From assembly GCA_037139095.1 (NCBI GenBank), contig JBAXHD010000038.1, positions 1 to 26,412 on the forward strand: a stretch of 26,412 nucleotides of DNA. The letters run 5' to 3'. The position numbers and the translations under genes are program-made. This stretch comes from WLMZ01 sp037139095. Its GTDB lineage: Bacteria; Actinomycetota; Acidimicrobiia; Acidimicrobiales; Ilumatobacteraceae. Positions 1 to 10,720 of the stretch are shown here, in pieces. Numbering within the stretch: position 1 is the stretch's first letter; the number at the start of each line of letters is the position of its first letter. The notes below the pieces were generated by a model. The model was not told the DNA's origin and did no database searches. It was given only the letters and a program-made list of their open reading frames with translations.

Positions 1-29
1 AGCTGCTCTGCCAACTGAGCTACCTCGGA
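1..29 (-). tRNA. tRNA, 5' part only (cut by the window edge); possibly tRNA-Asn
   Basis: Read leftward from 29, the sequence gives a 7-nt acceptor strand (TCCGAGG), then T8-A9 and a complete D arm (GCTC, loop AGTTGGCA, GAGC), followed by the start of the anticodon stem. This is the canonical first third of a bacterial tRNA. The anticodon, T arm and 3' end lie outside the window, so the identity cannot be read. A U at position 1 with this D arm resembles actinobacterial tRNA-Asn, but that is recall rather than proof. The gene lies downstream of rpoD on the same strand. Confidence 0.85.
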
Positions 30-40
30 AAGGCATGCTG

Positions 41-46
41 AGATTA
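41..46 (-). promoter_or_regulatory. possible -10 box (TAATCT) of the tRNA gene
   Basis: TAATCT on the minus strand ends 11 nt before the first base of the mature tRNA, which would give a short 5' leader. No convincing -35 hexamer is visible, and the tRNA could instead be cotranscribed with rpoD. Confidence 0.35.
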
Positions 47-120
47 GCACCACGGTCTGAGATTTCCTCGGAACTTGAGGGCTTCATCACGATCGAAATA
101 GGTGATGCGCCACACACTCA

Positions 121-1401
121 TCACTCGAGGTCGAGAAATTCCTTGAGTCGCTGACTGCGCACCGGATTACGCAACTTGGCGAGCGTCTTTGCTTCAATCT
201 GACGCACGCGTTCGCGGGTAACGCCGAACTCTTTGCCCACTTCTTCAAGCGTGCGGGCCTGGCCATCGTCGAGGCCAAAACGCATACGCACGATCTCTTG
301 CTCACGCTCAGACAACTCGTCGAGCGCCTCATTCACTGCGGCGCTGAGCATCTTCTTCGTGGCTGCGTCGTCGGGCGCAATGACAGAACCGTCTTGGATA
401 AAGTCGGCCAAGTTTGAGTCTTCTTCTTCGCCCACCGGGGTGTCGAGCGACAACGGGTCTTGCGAGATTCGCAGGATGTCACGAACGCGCTCGACCGACA
501 TTTCGCAACGCGCACCGAGCTCTTCAAGCGTTGGCTCGCGCTCGAGTTCTTGATGCATCTGACGTTGCATGCGCAACACGCGATTCATGCTCTCGACCAT
601 GTGCACCGGAATACGAATGGTGCGTGCTTGATCGGCGATCGAGCGGGTAATGGCCTGACGAATCCACCACGTGGCATAGGTGCTGAACTTGAAACCTTTT
701 GAGTAGTCGAACTTGTCGACGGCTCGCATCAGACCAAGGTTGCCCTCTTGAATCAGGTCGAGGAACAACATGCCACGGCCGCTGTACCGCTTTGCGATGC
801 TGACCACGAGGCGCAGGTTGGCCTGAATGAGGTCGCTCTTGGCTTGCTGGCCAGCCTGCACGGCTCGCATGAGACGGCGACGCTCGGCGGCTTCGAGTTC
901 GGCATCACGCTCGTCGATCTCGATAGCGGCAAAGTTGCCAGCTTCGATGTCTTGAGCCATGCGCCGTTCGTCGTCGGCGTTGAGCAGGCCAACGCGGCCG
1001 ATCTCTTTGAGATACATACGCACGGTGTCCCCGGTAGGACCCGTCTCGTACTTCTCGGCCATACGTGCCGCACGGCGCCGACGGCGCCCAACCAGTTCGC
1101 CAGCAGGATCTTCGGGCGCCTCGGGGACAACCGGGCGCACCATGCCTTGCGGCAGAGTCTCATCGATGGGGTCATCGACCGTGTTGTCGATGTCGATACC
1201 ACGATCGGCAAGCGCCTCGGTGAGTTGCTCAAGCACGGTTGGGGTGAGCTCGATATCGAGCAGCACCTCGGTGACATCGTCGGCGTGGACCAAGCCCACC
1301 GGAGCAGCACTAGAAACCAGCGCATCCCACTTGAGCACATCGACACCCGGGAAGGGTGGCTGCACCAAGTCGGATTCTGTTTCTTTTGTTACTTCGTTCA
1401 A
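121..1401 (-). CDS. rpoD: RNA polymerase primary sigma factor (sigma-70, RpoD/SigA/HrdB type)
   Basis: Principal sigma factor of 426 residues that directs RNA polymerase to housekeeping promoters. Region 1.2 lies around residues 121-157 (DTVRMYLKEIGRVGLL). Region 2 spans about 190-262, with the core-binding stretch LDLIQEGNLGLMRAVDKFD and the -10 recognition helix containing YATWWIRQAI. Region 3 spans about 269-345. Region 4 spans about 350-420, with the -35 helix-turn-helix VTRERVRQIEAKTL at 395-408. The acidic N-terminal 100 residues resemble a reduced region 1.1. The start is a TTG overlapping the dnaG stop by 4 bp (TTGA), which suggests translational coupling; no strong Shine-Dalgarno sits at the usual distance. 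Presence of regions 1.2 to 4, including the NLRLVVSIAKRY signature, separates it from ECF or stress sigma factors. Confidence 0.97.
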   Translation of the reverse strand: MNEVTKETESDLVQPPFPGVDVLKWDALVSSAAPVGLVHADDVTEVLLDIELTPTVLEQLTEALADRGIDIDNTVDDPIDETLPQGMVRPVVPEAPEDPAGELVGRRRRRAARMAEKYETGPTGDTVRMYLKEIGRVGLLNADDERRMAQDIEAGNFAAIEIDERDAELEAAERRRLMRAVQAGQQAKSDLIQANLRLVVSIAKRYSGRGMLFLDLIQEGNLGLMRAVDKFDYSKGFKFSTYATWWIRQAITRSIADQARTIRIPVHMVESMNRVLRMQRQMHQELEREPTLEELGARCEMSVERVRDILRISQDPLSLDTPVGEEEDSNLADFIQDGSVIAPDDAATKKMLSAAVNEALDELSEREQEIVRMRFGLDDGQARTLEEVGKEFGVTRERVRQIEAKTLAKLRNPVRSQRLKEFLDLE

Positions 1402-3149
1402 AGTGATCCGTGTTCCTCTGTTCGTAGCTCAAGCCACCTTAGCAACGCAACCGCAGCGTCCTGTTCGAGGCCCCGAACCGCCAGATTGTCGAGTTGCTTT
1501 CGCGCTTCGCTATCTGCGCGAATCTCGTCGTGGTCGGTGATTCGCAATCGAGTGCCAAGCTTACGCCGCACGGCCGCCGCTATGAGGTTGAACGCCTCAA
1601 TTTCCGGATCGGCATCGAGGTCGGCAACCGCTGCTCGCTCGAGGATTTCGCGTGCCTCTGGGTCGGCCATCTCGAGCGCCGCATCGAGCAGGCCAGCCGT
1701 AGCAGCGAGCGCCGCAAATGCACGTCGGTGCACGTCGGCAGCGAACAGCTCTTCGGTGAGCCACGGAGCGATTGCTTCCCACTGCTGCAACAGCAACGAC
1801 ACGGCCACGAATTCGCCATTTTCGGCAGCGCCCACGCTGCGCGCCGGAGCGACATTGAGGGTGGGCTTACGCTTGGGTTGCTCGGCCACACGAACCAGAT
1901 CGATCACCGGAAGTCCGGTGTGGCTGGCCACTTGGCCGGCGTAGAGCTTGCGCACGTTCAGGTCGGGGTGCTCGTTCACAACAGCCATTGCCTGCTCGGC
2001 GAGCCGGGCCTTTGCCTCGGGCGACTGCACCGACTTGCCGGCCATCACCCGCTGCAAACGGAAACCTAAGAACGGCAGCGCCGAGTTCACTGCGGCCACC
2101 AATGCCTCGGGGTCGCTGAGACTCAAGTCGCCTGGATCTTGCCCGTCGGGGAACCGAGCCACCGCCACTTGCACTTGGTACTTCTGTTCCCACTCGTAAA
2201 AGCGCTCGGCTGCACCCTGGCCCGCTTTGTCGGCATCGAACGCCAGCACCACACGACTCGCGAATCGCTTCAGAATCTGCACGTGCTGCTCGGTGAGCGC
2301 CGTGCCACAAGTAGCCACGGCGCGCTTCACGCCAGCGCGGTGAAAACCGATGACGTCGGTGTAGCCCTCACACACAATGACCTGATCGTGAGCCACAATG
2401 TCGGCCTTGGCCCAGTTGAGTCCGTAGAGCGTGCGGCTCTTGGCATAGATAGCGGTCTCTGGCGAGTTCTTGTACTTCGCTGGGTCTTCTGAGCCCGGCA
2501 AGATGCGCCCGCCGAAGGCCACCGGGTCGCCATTGTCGGCGAAGATGGGGAACAGCACGCGACCACGAAACGAATCTTGCAAACGACCGCGTTTGTTGGT
2601 GAACGCAAGCCCGGTGTCGCTCAGCAGATCGCCGGCAACGCCGATGTTGTTGCTCATCACATCCCAATCGTCGGGGGCCCAGCCCAACCGAAATGTTCGG
2701 GCGATATCGCCCGACAAACTGCGCCGTCGCAAGTATTCACGAGCCTCACGCGCGTCGGGCGACGTGAGTAGTCGTTGGTGATACCACTTGACTGCTTGCT
2801 CCATCGCCTCGACGAGTTTCTTACGGCGCAGGCGCTCTTTGCTTTCACCACCTGTGGTGTAACGCAGTTGCATCCCGACCTTGGTGGCCAACTGCTCGAC
2901 TGCACCAACGAAATCGGTGTGCTCAATCTCTTGCACGAACTTGAAGACATCGCCCGAGGCACCGCAACCGAAGCAGTGATAGCGACCCATCTCTTCGCGC
3001 ACGGTGAACGAGGCGCTCTTCTCGGCATGAAACGGACACAAGCCGCTCCAGTTGCGGCCAACCTTGCGCAAAGCCACGTACGCCTGAACGATGTCGACGA
3101 TAGAGACGGTGCTGCGCAGCCGCTCGATGTCTTCGTCCACGATTGCCAT
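1398..3149 (-). CDS. dnaG: DNA primase DnaG
   Basis: Primase of 583 residues that makes RNA primers at the replication fork. The N-terminal CHC2 zinc ribbon has C38, H41, C59 and C62. The catalytic core with its Toprim fold follows, with EGYTDV (E261) and DAD (D305, D307) as metal-binding acidic residues. The weakly conserved C-terminal region (about 430-583) would carry the helicase-binding domain. I chose the ATG at 3149 over an in-frame GTG at 3176 because a TATCCT hexamer lies exactly 7 nt before this ATG, matching the leaderless arrangement used throughout the window, and because family members begin with a motif like xIPDEDIERL. The stop overlaps the rpoD start by 4 bp, giving a dnaG-rpoD operon that resembles part of the macromolecular synthesis operon of other phyla. 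Confidence 0.96.
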   Translation of the reverse strand: MAIVDEDIERLRSTVSIVDIVQAYVALRKVGRNWSGLCPFHAEKSASFTVREEMGRYHCFGCGASGDVFKFVQEIEHTDFVGAVEQLATKVGMQLRYTTGGESKERLRRKKLVEAMEQAVKWYHQRLLTSPDAREAREYLRRRSLSGDIARTFRLGWAPDDWDVMSNNIGVAGDLLSDTGLAFTNKRGRLQDSFRGRVLFPIFADNGDPVAFGGRILPGSEDPAKYKNSPETAIYAKSRTLYGLNWAKADIVAHDQVIVCEGYTDVIGFHRAGVKRAVATCGTALTEQHVQILKRFASRVVLAFDADKAGQGAAERFYEWEQKYQVQVAVARFPDGQDPGDLSLSDPEALVAAVNSALPFLGFRLQRVMAGKSVQSPEAKARLAEQAMAVVNEHPDLNVRKLYAGQVASHTGLPVIDLVRVAEQPKRKPTLNVAPARSVGAAENGEFVAVSLLLQQWEAIAPWLTEELFAADVHRRAFAALAATAGLLDAALEMADPEAREILERAAVADLDADPEIEAFNLIAAAVRRKLGTRLRITDHDEIRADSEARKQLDNLAVRGLEQDAAVALLRWLELRTEEHGSL

Positions 3150-3156
3150 TGCGCCG

Positions 3157-3162
3157 AGGATA
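3157..3162 (-). promoter_or_regulatory. -10 box TATCCT of leaderless dnaG-rpoD promoter
   Basis: TATCCT on the minus strand, 7 nt before the dnaG ATG. Transcription would start at or within a base of the start codon. The identical hexamer and spacing precede mshD. Confidence 0.65.
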
Positions 3163-3184
3163 CCCGGCGGCGGCACTGCGGGCG

Positions 3185-4219
3185 TTAGCGCTCTTGCGGT
3201 GGCGGAGGCTCTTCGGCGCCGATCAGTTCGATCTGATCGTCTATTGCTGCAGCACCGCCAAAGCGCAGCGAAGCGAACACGGCGACCGCGAGCACTAGCG
3301 CAATCACCCCCAACGACACTCCCCCAGGAATTTCGTACCAGTGCGCAGTGATCATCTTGATACCCACAAACGCCAAGATCACCGCCAAGCCCTGCTGCAG
3401 GTAGGTGAACCGGGCATGCAGATCGGCGAGCAAGAAGTACAAAGCACGAAGCCCCAGAATCGCAAAGGCGTTCGAGGTGAACACGATGAATTGCTCGCGG
3501 CTCACCGCAAGTACCGCCGGCACTGAGTCGACAGCGAAGAGCACATCGGTGGTCTCGACCAACACCAACACGGCGAACAACGGAGTGGCCAGCTTGCGCC
3601 CATCGACATGAGTAAACAGATGTTGTCCATGCAGATCGGACGTTGTGGGGACCAACTTCTTGATGGCCCGATATGCCACGTTCTCTTGGGGGTTCATGTC
3701 GTCGGGTCCGTTACGCAACAGCTTGAACGCTGTGTACAACAAGAATGCGCCGAAGATGTAGAGCACCCACTCGAACCGGCGGATCAATGCCACACCCGTG
3801 AAGATGAACACGGCCCGCAGCACAAGCGCTCCGAAGATGCCCCAAAACAGCACGCGGTGTTGATAGATCGCCGGCACAACGAAGTACGTGAAGATGAGAG
3901 CCCACACGAATACGTTGTCGATAGACAAGCTGTATTCGATGAGGTAGCCGCTGAAGTACTCGCTGCCGGCGCGACCGCCGAAGGCCGCAAGCACAACAAG
4001 GCCAAATGAAACGCCGACGACAACCCACATCAAGGTCTCGAGCGCAGCGCGCCGCGTGGCCAACACTTTTGGTTGACGGTGGAGCACCAAGATGTCGACC
4101 AGCAACATCGCCCCGATGACCCCAAGCGTGGCGGCCCAGGCCCATATCGGAACCGAGATGTTGGCAAAGCGAGTCGCCGATTCGTCGGCGGTAAACGCAC
4201 CCAATGCCGGGTACAGCAT
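3185..4219 (-). CDS. TerC/Alx-family integral membrane protein (probable metal exporter)
   Basis: A protein of 344 residues with about eight to nine hydrophobic segments and the TerC family signatures. SLSIDNVFVWALIF (about residues 97-110) carries D101 and N102. ETTDVLFAVDSVPAVLAVSRE (about 222-242) carries E222, D225 and D231 inside the membrane. These acidic intramembrane residues are typical of Alx/TerC proteins, several of which export manganese and some of which assist metal loading of secreted enzymes; specificity cannot be read here. The tail is acidic and proline-rich. I chose the ATG at 4219; a TTG three codons upstream (4228) is also possible. The gap to ppdK is about 75 bp and I found no yybP-ykoY-like riboswitch in it, so it may be read from the ppdK transcript. 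Confidence 0.9.
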   Translation of the reverse strand: MLYPALGAFTADESATRFANISVPIWAWAATLGVIGAMLLVDILVLHRQPKVLATRRAALETLMWVVVGVSFGLVVLAAFGGRAGSEYFSGYLIEYSLSIDNVFVWALIFTYFVVPAIYQHRVLFWGIFGALVLRAVFIFTGVALIRRFEWVLYIFGAFLLYTAFKLLRNGPDDMNPQENVAYRAIKKLVPTTSDLHGQHLFTHVDGRKLATPLFAVLVLVETTDVLFAVDSVPAVLAVSREQFIVFTSNAFAILGLRALYFLLADLHARFTYLQQGLAVILAFVGIKMITAHWYEIPGGVSLGVIALVLAVAVFASLRFGGAAAIDDQIELIGAEEPPPPQER

Positions 4220-4294
4220 TAGTTGCAACCGCCGCGAATCGCGACCCAGTTCACGGGCTCGACCTGAGTTTTCACAAGCCCTCGAAGCGAGGAA

Positions 4295-6961
<2,667 letters not shown>

Positions 6962-6969
6962 GGGGATTG

Positions 6970-6975
6970 AGTGTA
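6970..6975 (-). promoter_or_regulatory. -10 box TACACT of leaderless ppdK promoter
   Basis: TACACT on the minus strand with 8 nt before the chosen GTG. No Shine-Dalgarno lies before this GTG. It shares a 121-bp divergent intergenic region with the M50 protease promoter. Confidence 0.55.
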
Positions 6976-7070
6976 GAAGATTGAGCCGCAAACACGGGAG
7001 ATACGCAGCGGATTAACACCCAATGGTCCCCAGAACGGGCCAACGCGCTCGAATACCAATGCGTGCGTCG

Positions 7071-7076
7071 TAGGCT
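7071..7076 (+). promoter_or_regulatory. -10 box TAGGCT of leaderless M50 protease promoter
   Basis: TAGGCT followed by 6 nt and then ATG at 7083. No purine-rich ribosome binding site is present, so the mRNA is predicted to start at or next to the ATG. Confidence 0.6.
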
Positions 7077-7082
7077 CGCTGG

Positions 7083-8312
7083 ATGAGCACCGCTCCAAGC
7101 CTGCGCATCTTTGGTTTCCCGGTCGACATTCGTCCCGGCTTCGTAATGCTGATGGCGTTGTTCGTCTTCCTGAACCCGGGCGAAGTCGGACTCTGGCTTG
7201 CGGGGTGCGTCGGGCTTTTTACGCTGATCCACGAACTCGGCCACGCATTTGCCGCTCGCGCAACTGGCGCCGAAGCCAGCATTGCGCTCGACTTCCTGGC
7301 GGGTTACGCATCGTTTCAACCCACTCGAGCGCTCAAGCGCTGGGAACGCGCTGGCATCTCAGTGGCGGGGCCGGCTGTGCAAATCGTGTTGGGCATCATC
7401 GTCCTCGCAGCGTTGGGCACAAGTCCGTTCGATGTCGATCACATCCGCAGCACCGCGCCGACGCTGGCTGTGTGGTGGGCGGGACCCATCATCGGCCTCG
7501 TGAACCTGTTGCCGATCTTGCCGCTTGATGGCGGCAACATCATGATGAGCGGCCTCGATGCAATCATCCCCGGTCGGGCTCGCACCGCGATGATCTACTT
7601 CAGCATCGCTGTCACCTCGGGCGCTCTCGTTGTGCTCGCTTTTGGCAACCACGCGATCGGCCCATACTTTTTGATCTTCCCGCTGCTGACCCAACTGCAA
7701 ATGCTGCAGCATCGCAAGACCCAGACGTCGCTCGATCGACACGGCAGTTGGCAACAGTGGGCAGTCAGCGCCGAACGCGATGCGTGGACTACCGGCAAGC
7801 CCGGCGCCTTTCCTCCGGGTATGAACGTTTCGCCATGGTTCCGCGCAGCCGAACTTGCACGCGTGGGCAAGCTCGACGAAGCAGCTCGACTGCTCACCGA
7901 CAACTTCGATGCAAATCAGAGCGCAAACTGGATGCCACCAGACGCAGCAAGCCCCGAAGAACTCGCGGCACTCGTTGGCTTGTTGCCCCAGCCATTGCCT
8001 ACGGGCAATGCGTACAGCGAATACGTGTTGGCTACGGCACTCGCGCGGTTGGGGCAGTTCGACGTCGCTGCCCGATACGCGGCCGATCTCTATCGGCGCT
8101 CGCCGGGCACGATGCCCGCAGTGGTTGTGGCGCAATGCGCTGCAGCCCTCAACGACAACGAGCTCGCCGTGAAATGGTTACAGGCCGCCTTTGCCAGCGG
8201 CACCAACCTTGGTGCGCTGGCCCAGGCCATCGATGAGCTTCCCGAGTTCGTGCGCCTGCGCGATCATCCCGAGGTAACGATTCTTCGCAGCGAGCTTTCG
8301 CTAAGCCTCTAA
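7083..8312 (+). CDS. M50-family intramembrane zinc metalloprotease with TPR-like C-terminal domain
   Basis: A 409-residue membrane protein. The zinc motif HELGH (H50, E51, H54) lies in an early transmembrane segment and the distal metal ligand in NLLPILPLDGG (D149), the layout of site-2-protease/SpoIVFB-type M50 peptidases. About five to six hydrophobic segments cover residues 20-205. Instead of the CBS domains common in this group, residues 250-409 form an alpha-helical region with TPR-like repeats (AAELARVGKLDEAARLL, ATALARLGQFDVAARYAADLY, AAALNDNELAVKWLQAAF). Known relatives cleave membrane-embedded anti-sigma factors or other single-pass proteins; the helical tail may recruit the substrate, but no target is encoded nearby. 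Its 3' end overlaps convergent ygfZ by 12 bp. Confidence 0.9.
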   Translation: MSTAPSLRIFGFPVDIRPGFVMLMALFVFLNPGEVGLWLAGCVGLFTLIHELGHAFAARATGAEASIALDFLAGYASFQPTRALKRWERAGISVAGPAVQIVLGIIVLAALGTSPFDVDHIRSTAPTLAVWWAGPIIGLVNLLPILPLDGGNIMMSGLDAIIPGRARTAMIYFSIAVTSGALVVLAFGNHAIGPYFLIFPLLTQLQMLQHRKTQTSLDRHGSWQQWAVSAERDAWTTGKPGAFPPGMNVSPWFRAAELARVGKLDEAARLLTDNFDANQSANWMPPDAASPEELAALVGLLPQPLPTGNAYSEYVLATALARLGQFDVAARYAADLYRRSPGTMPAVVVAQCAAALNDNELAVKWLQAAFASGTNLGALAQAIDELPEFVRLRDHPEVTILRSELSLSL

Positions 8313-9134
8313 GGCCCGAGCCGCAAGCACCGTCACATCGTGGCCGCACACCTGCACCACATCGCTCGGCTGCACCGAACGCGAAATAGACGCAAGCGCG
8401 CACCACTCCCCCGCATTGTCGCCCGAAGCGGGCCGCTGAGCTGAGCTCGTGACGTGACCAACCACCGTTGCGCCATGAGTGATCTCGTCGCCAACATTGA
8501 GCTGCGCTGCACTCTGCAAACGACGCACGAACCGCGGTGCTTGCGAGCCACGGCTATCCATGCGCTCGACAAGCTCTTGGCCGGGATAGCAACCCTTGGT
8601 GAAGTTCACGGCATAGGCCACAACGCCGGTCTCGGCTGGGATGGTGGCGTCGGTGATCTCGCTGCCCATCGCGGGCCACCCAGCACTGATTCGAGCCAGC
8701 TCGAGCTCGGCAAGAGAACCCTGCGCTACGCCTGCGGGCGCTTGCGGATCTGGACCGATGAGATCGAATGCATCGGCGGCGCCCCATGCAGGCACACCAT
8801 GAGCCACGGCCTCAGTTGCGTAGCGCACTGATACACATCGCCATTGCATCGCAGCGATATCGACCTTCACACGAATCTTGAAGCGATTCAGCCGCGTCAT
8901 CAGCGGTTCGCCGAAGCCATGGTCTGTGTCGATCACAAACTCTTGGTCGGCCACGCGGGTAATACGAAAGAGCGCATCGATCTTGCCGATGGGCTGCAAG
9001 ACGAAGCTGTAGGCAGAAGCGCCAACGGCCAGCCCTCGAATGTCCTGGCTGATCTGGCTCTGTACATAGGTGAGCGCATCGTCGCCCGATACGCGTACAA
9101 CATCACGATCTACTTCAGTCCAAAAGGCAGTCAC
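8301..9134 (-). CDS. ygfZ: YgfZ/GcvT-fold folate-binding protein (iron-sulfur cluster maintenance)
   Basis: A 277-residue relative of the glycine cleavage T protein with the diagnostic motif KGCYPGQELVERMDSRG (K180-C182-Y183-G185-Q186-E187). YgfZ proteins bind tetrahydrofolate and support assembly or repair of certain Fe-S enzymes, including MiaB-type enzymes. The N-terminal part (SGDDALTYVQSQISQDI) matches the family opening. An open frame extends upstream to 9275, but those 47 residues look unlike protein and overlap the end of trpE. I therefore chose the GTG at 9134, preceded at 6 nt by CACACT, a near-match to the leaderless promoter pattern. The gene lies 50 bp downstream of trpE on the same strand. 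Confidence 0.9.
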   Translation of the reverse strand: MTAFWTEVDRDVVRVSGDDALTYVQSQISQDIRGLAVGASAYSFVLQPIGKIDALFRITRVADQEFVIDTDHGFGEPLMTRLNRFKIRVKVDIAAMQWRCVSVRYATEAVAHGVPAWGAADAFDLIGPDPQAPAGVAQGSLAELELARISAGWPAMGSEITDATIPAETGVVAYAVNFTKGCYPGQELVERMDSRGSQAPRFVRRLQSAAQLNVGDEITHGATVVGHVTSSAQRPASGDNAGEWCALASISRSVQPSDVVQVCGHDVTVLAARALEA

Positions 9135-9140
9135 GTGCCT

Positions 9141-9146
9141 AGTGTG
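9141..9146 (-). promoter_or_regulatory. degenerate -10 box CACACT before ygfZ
   Basis: CACACT, 6 nt before the GTG of ygfZ, differs from TANNNT only in its first base. Spacing is the same as at the stronger sites, but a single copy of this quality could arise by chance. Confidence 0.4.
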
Positions 9147-9184
9147 GCGCGCGATCACGCGTTGCGGTGGACTTGTGCTCAGAC

Positions 9185-10714
9185 TTAAGCGACTGTGCCT
9201 TTTTCGCGGCGTCGGGCAGTCATTCGCCGAGCAGCCGGAATGGCGGCCAAGAACGCCGATGCCTTGTTCGCGCACTCGAGATCTTCTTCTTCAGGAATCG
9301 AGTCGGCAACGATGCCCGCACCCGCCTGCAAATGGGCGCCATGCGAACTGACGAACATTGTGCGAATCGCAAGTGCCGTGTCGAGGTTTCCGCTGAAGTC
9401 GATGTAACCCACGACACCCGCGTACGGCCCACGTTTCACTGGTTCGAGCGAATCGATGATCTCCATCGCCCGAACCTTGGGTGCGCCGCTGACCGTGCCC
9501 GCAGGCAGCGTTGCTCGCAACACATCGATAGGTGACTTGCCGGCCACCAGCGAACCCGACACCTCAGAGGTGAGGTGCATCACGTGGCTGTACTTCTCGA
9601 GGGTCATCAGTTCGTCGACATGCACGGTGCCGAACTTGGAGACGCGGCCCACATCGTTGCGGGCCAAGTCGACGAGCATGATGTGCTCGGCGATCTCTTT
9701 GGGGTTCTCGCGCAACTCGCCGGCCATACGCCGATCGTGTTCTTCATCGCGACCGCGGCGACGCGTGCCCGCAATGGGACGAGACACGACCTTGCCCTGC
9801 AACAGCTGAACCATCGGCTCGGGCGACGAGCCCACCAAGGTCATCTCAGGATGACGCAAGAAGTACATGTAGGGGCTCGGGTTGATCTGGCGAAGTACGC
9901 GATACACATCGAACGGGTCGGCCTGAAGATCGATATCGAATCGCTGCGACAACACCACCTGGAAAATGTCGCCAGCAAGGATGTGCTCTTTGGCCACTTC
10001 GACGGCCTGCTGGTACTGACCGTTAGGCATCGACGAGGTCATCGCTGGCAACGCCTCGCCCGGTTCGGGCGGTGACACCGGCGCATAGGCCAATGGCCGA
10101 GCGAGATCGGACACGGATTGCTGCACACGTTGCGCGGCTGCGTCATAGGCGGCATCGAGTTCGGCGGCCGTGAGGTTCAGCACCGGCACGCTCTCGATGA
10201 GATACACGCGCTGTCGCCAATGATCGAATGCAGCGAGCGAACCAATCACGCTCATCACGGCGTCGGGCATGCCGCGGTCGTCGGCTGCCGCATTGGGCAG
10301 GTTCTCCACTTCGCGGATGACGTCGTAACCCAAAAAGCCCATCAACCCGCCCTGCAGCGGTGGCAAGTCGGGGAACAACGGCGCCTTGTAGTGCTTCAAG
10401 ATTCCTTCGAGCGCAGCCAAGATGCCCTTGTCGAGCGGAACATCGGCCGGCAGCGAACCTTCGACAGTGATTGCGCCGTTGCGCAGCAACATCGAGGCCT
10501 GCGGTGACCGACCAACGAACGAATAGCGGCTCCAGCGTTCGGCGTGCTCGACAGACTCGAGCAAGAAACCGTTGCCGTCGCCCACCAATTTCACATAGGC
10601 AGCAACCGGTGTTTCAAGGTCGGCAAGCAGTTCGGTCCACACCGGCAACACGGTGTGCTCGGCAGCGAGAGCGTGGAATTCTTCACGCGAGGGACGCAGA
10701 CGGAAATCGCTCAT
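9185..10714 (-). CDS. trpE: anthranilate synthase component I
   Basis: TrpE converts chorismate to anthranilate using ammonia supplied by TrpG, the first committed step to tryptophan. The protein is 509 residues, full length. The N-terminal regulatory region keeps the LLES motif (FLLESVEHAERWSRYSFVG) used for tryptophan feedback binding. The chorismate-binding domain has SPEPMV, the PIAGTRRRG signature, AEHIMLVDLARNDVGR and AGAGIVADSIPEEE. LLES and PIAGTRRRG favour TrpE over the paralogues PabB and isochorismate synthase. It starts 6 bp after the hisI stop, with GAGGA about 10 nt before the ATG, so hisI-trpE is one operon. No trpG lies in the window, and no attenuator leader peptide is visible before hisI. 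Confidence 0.96.
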   Translation of the reverse strand: MSDFRLRPSREEFHALAAEHTVLPVWTELLADLETPVAAYVKLVGDGNGFLLESVEHAERWSRYSFVGRSPQASMLLRNGAITVEGSLPADVPLDKGILAALEGILKHYKAPLFPDLPPLQGGLMGFLGYDVIREVENLPNAAADDRGMPDAVMSVIGSLAAFDHWRQRVYLIESVPVLNLTAAELDAAYDAAAQRVQQSVSDLARPLAYAPVSPPEPGEALPAMTSSMPNGQYQQAVEVAKEHILAGDIFQVVLSQRFDIDLQADPFDVYRVLRQINPSPYMYFLRHPEMTLVGSSPEPMVQLLQGKVVSRPIAGTRRRGRDEEHDRRMAGELRENPKEIAEHIMLVDLARNDVGRVSKFGTVHVDELMTLEKYSHVMHLTSEVSGSLVAGKSPIDVLRATLPAGTVSGAPKVRAMEIIDSLEPVKRGPYAGVVGYIDFSGNLDTALAIRTMFVSSHGAHLQAGAGIVADSIPEEEDLECANKASAFLAAIPAARRMTARRREKGTVA

Positions 10715-10720
10715 CGCTCG

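Noticed and set aside
23..73. Direct repeat CCTCGGAA at 23-30 and 66-73, one copy in the tRNA acceptor end, considered as an attachment site
   Set aside because: Eight bases are too short, the copies are only 43 bp apart, and no integrase or mobile gene is present.
85..107. Inverted repeat CATCAC / GTGATG after rpoD, considered as a terminator
   Set aside because: Only a 6-bp stem with an 11-nt loop and no T-run on either strand.
748..1944. A 398-codon plus-strand open frame opposite rpoD and dnaG
   Set aside because: It covers two conserved genes and the translation turns into Ser/Arg-rich low complexity, as typical of shadow frames.
4229..4294. Short hairpin CCTCG-CTT-CGAGG and the palindrome CGCGAATCGCG between ppdK and terC, considered as a terminator or a manganese riboswitch
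   Set aside because: Stems are 5 bp without a T-run, and the gap is too short for a yybP-ykoY element with its conserved loops.
6962..7082. Consensus -35 elements (TTGACA-like) upstream of the proposed -10 boxes
   Set aside because: No site here or at the other promoters shows a convincing -35 at 16-19 bp. The promoters seem to rely on the -10 and start-site context, as often seen in actinobacteria, so no -35 is annotated.
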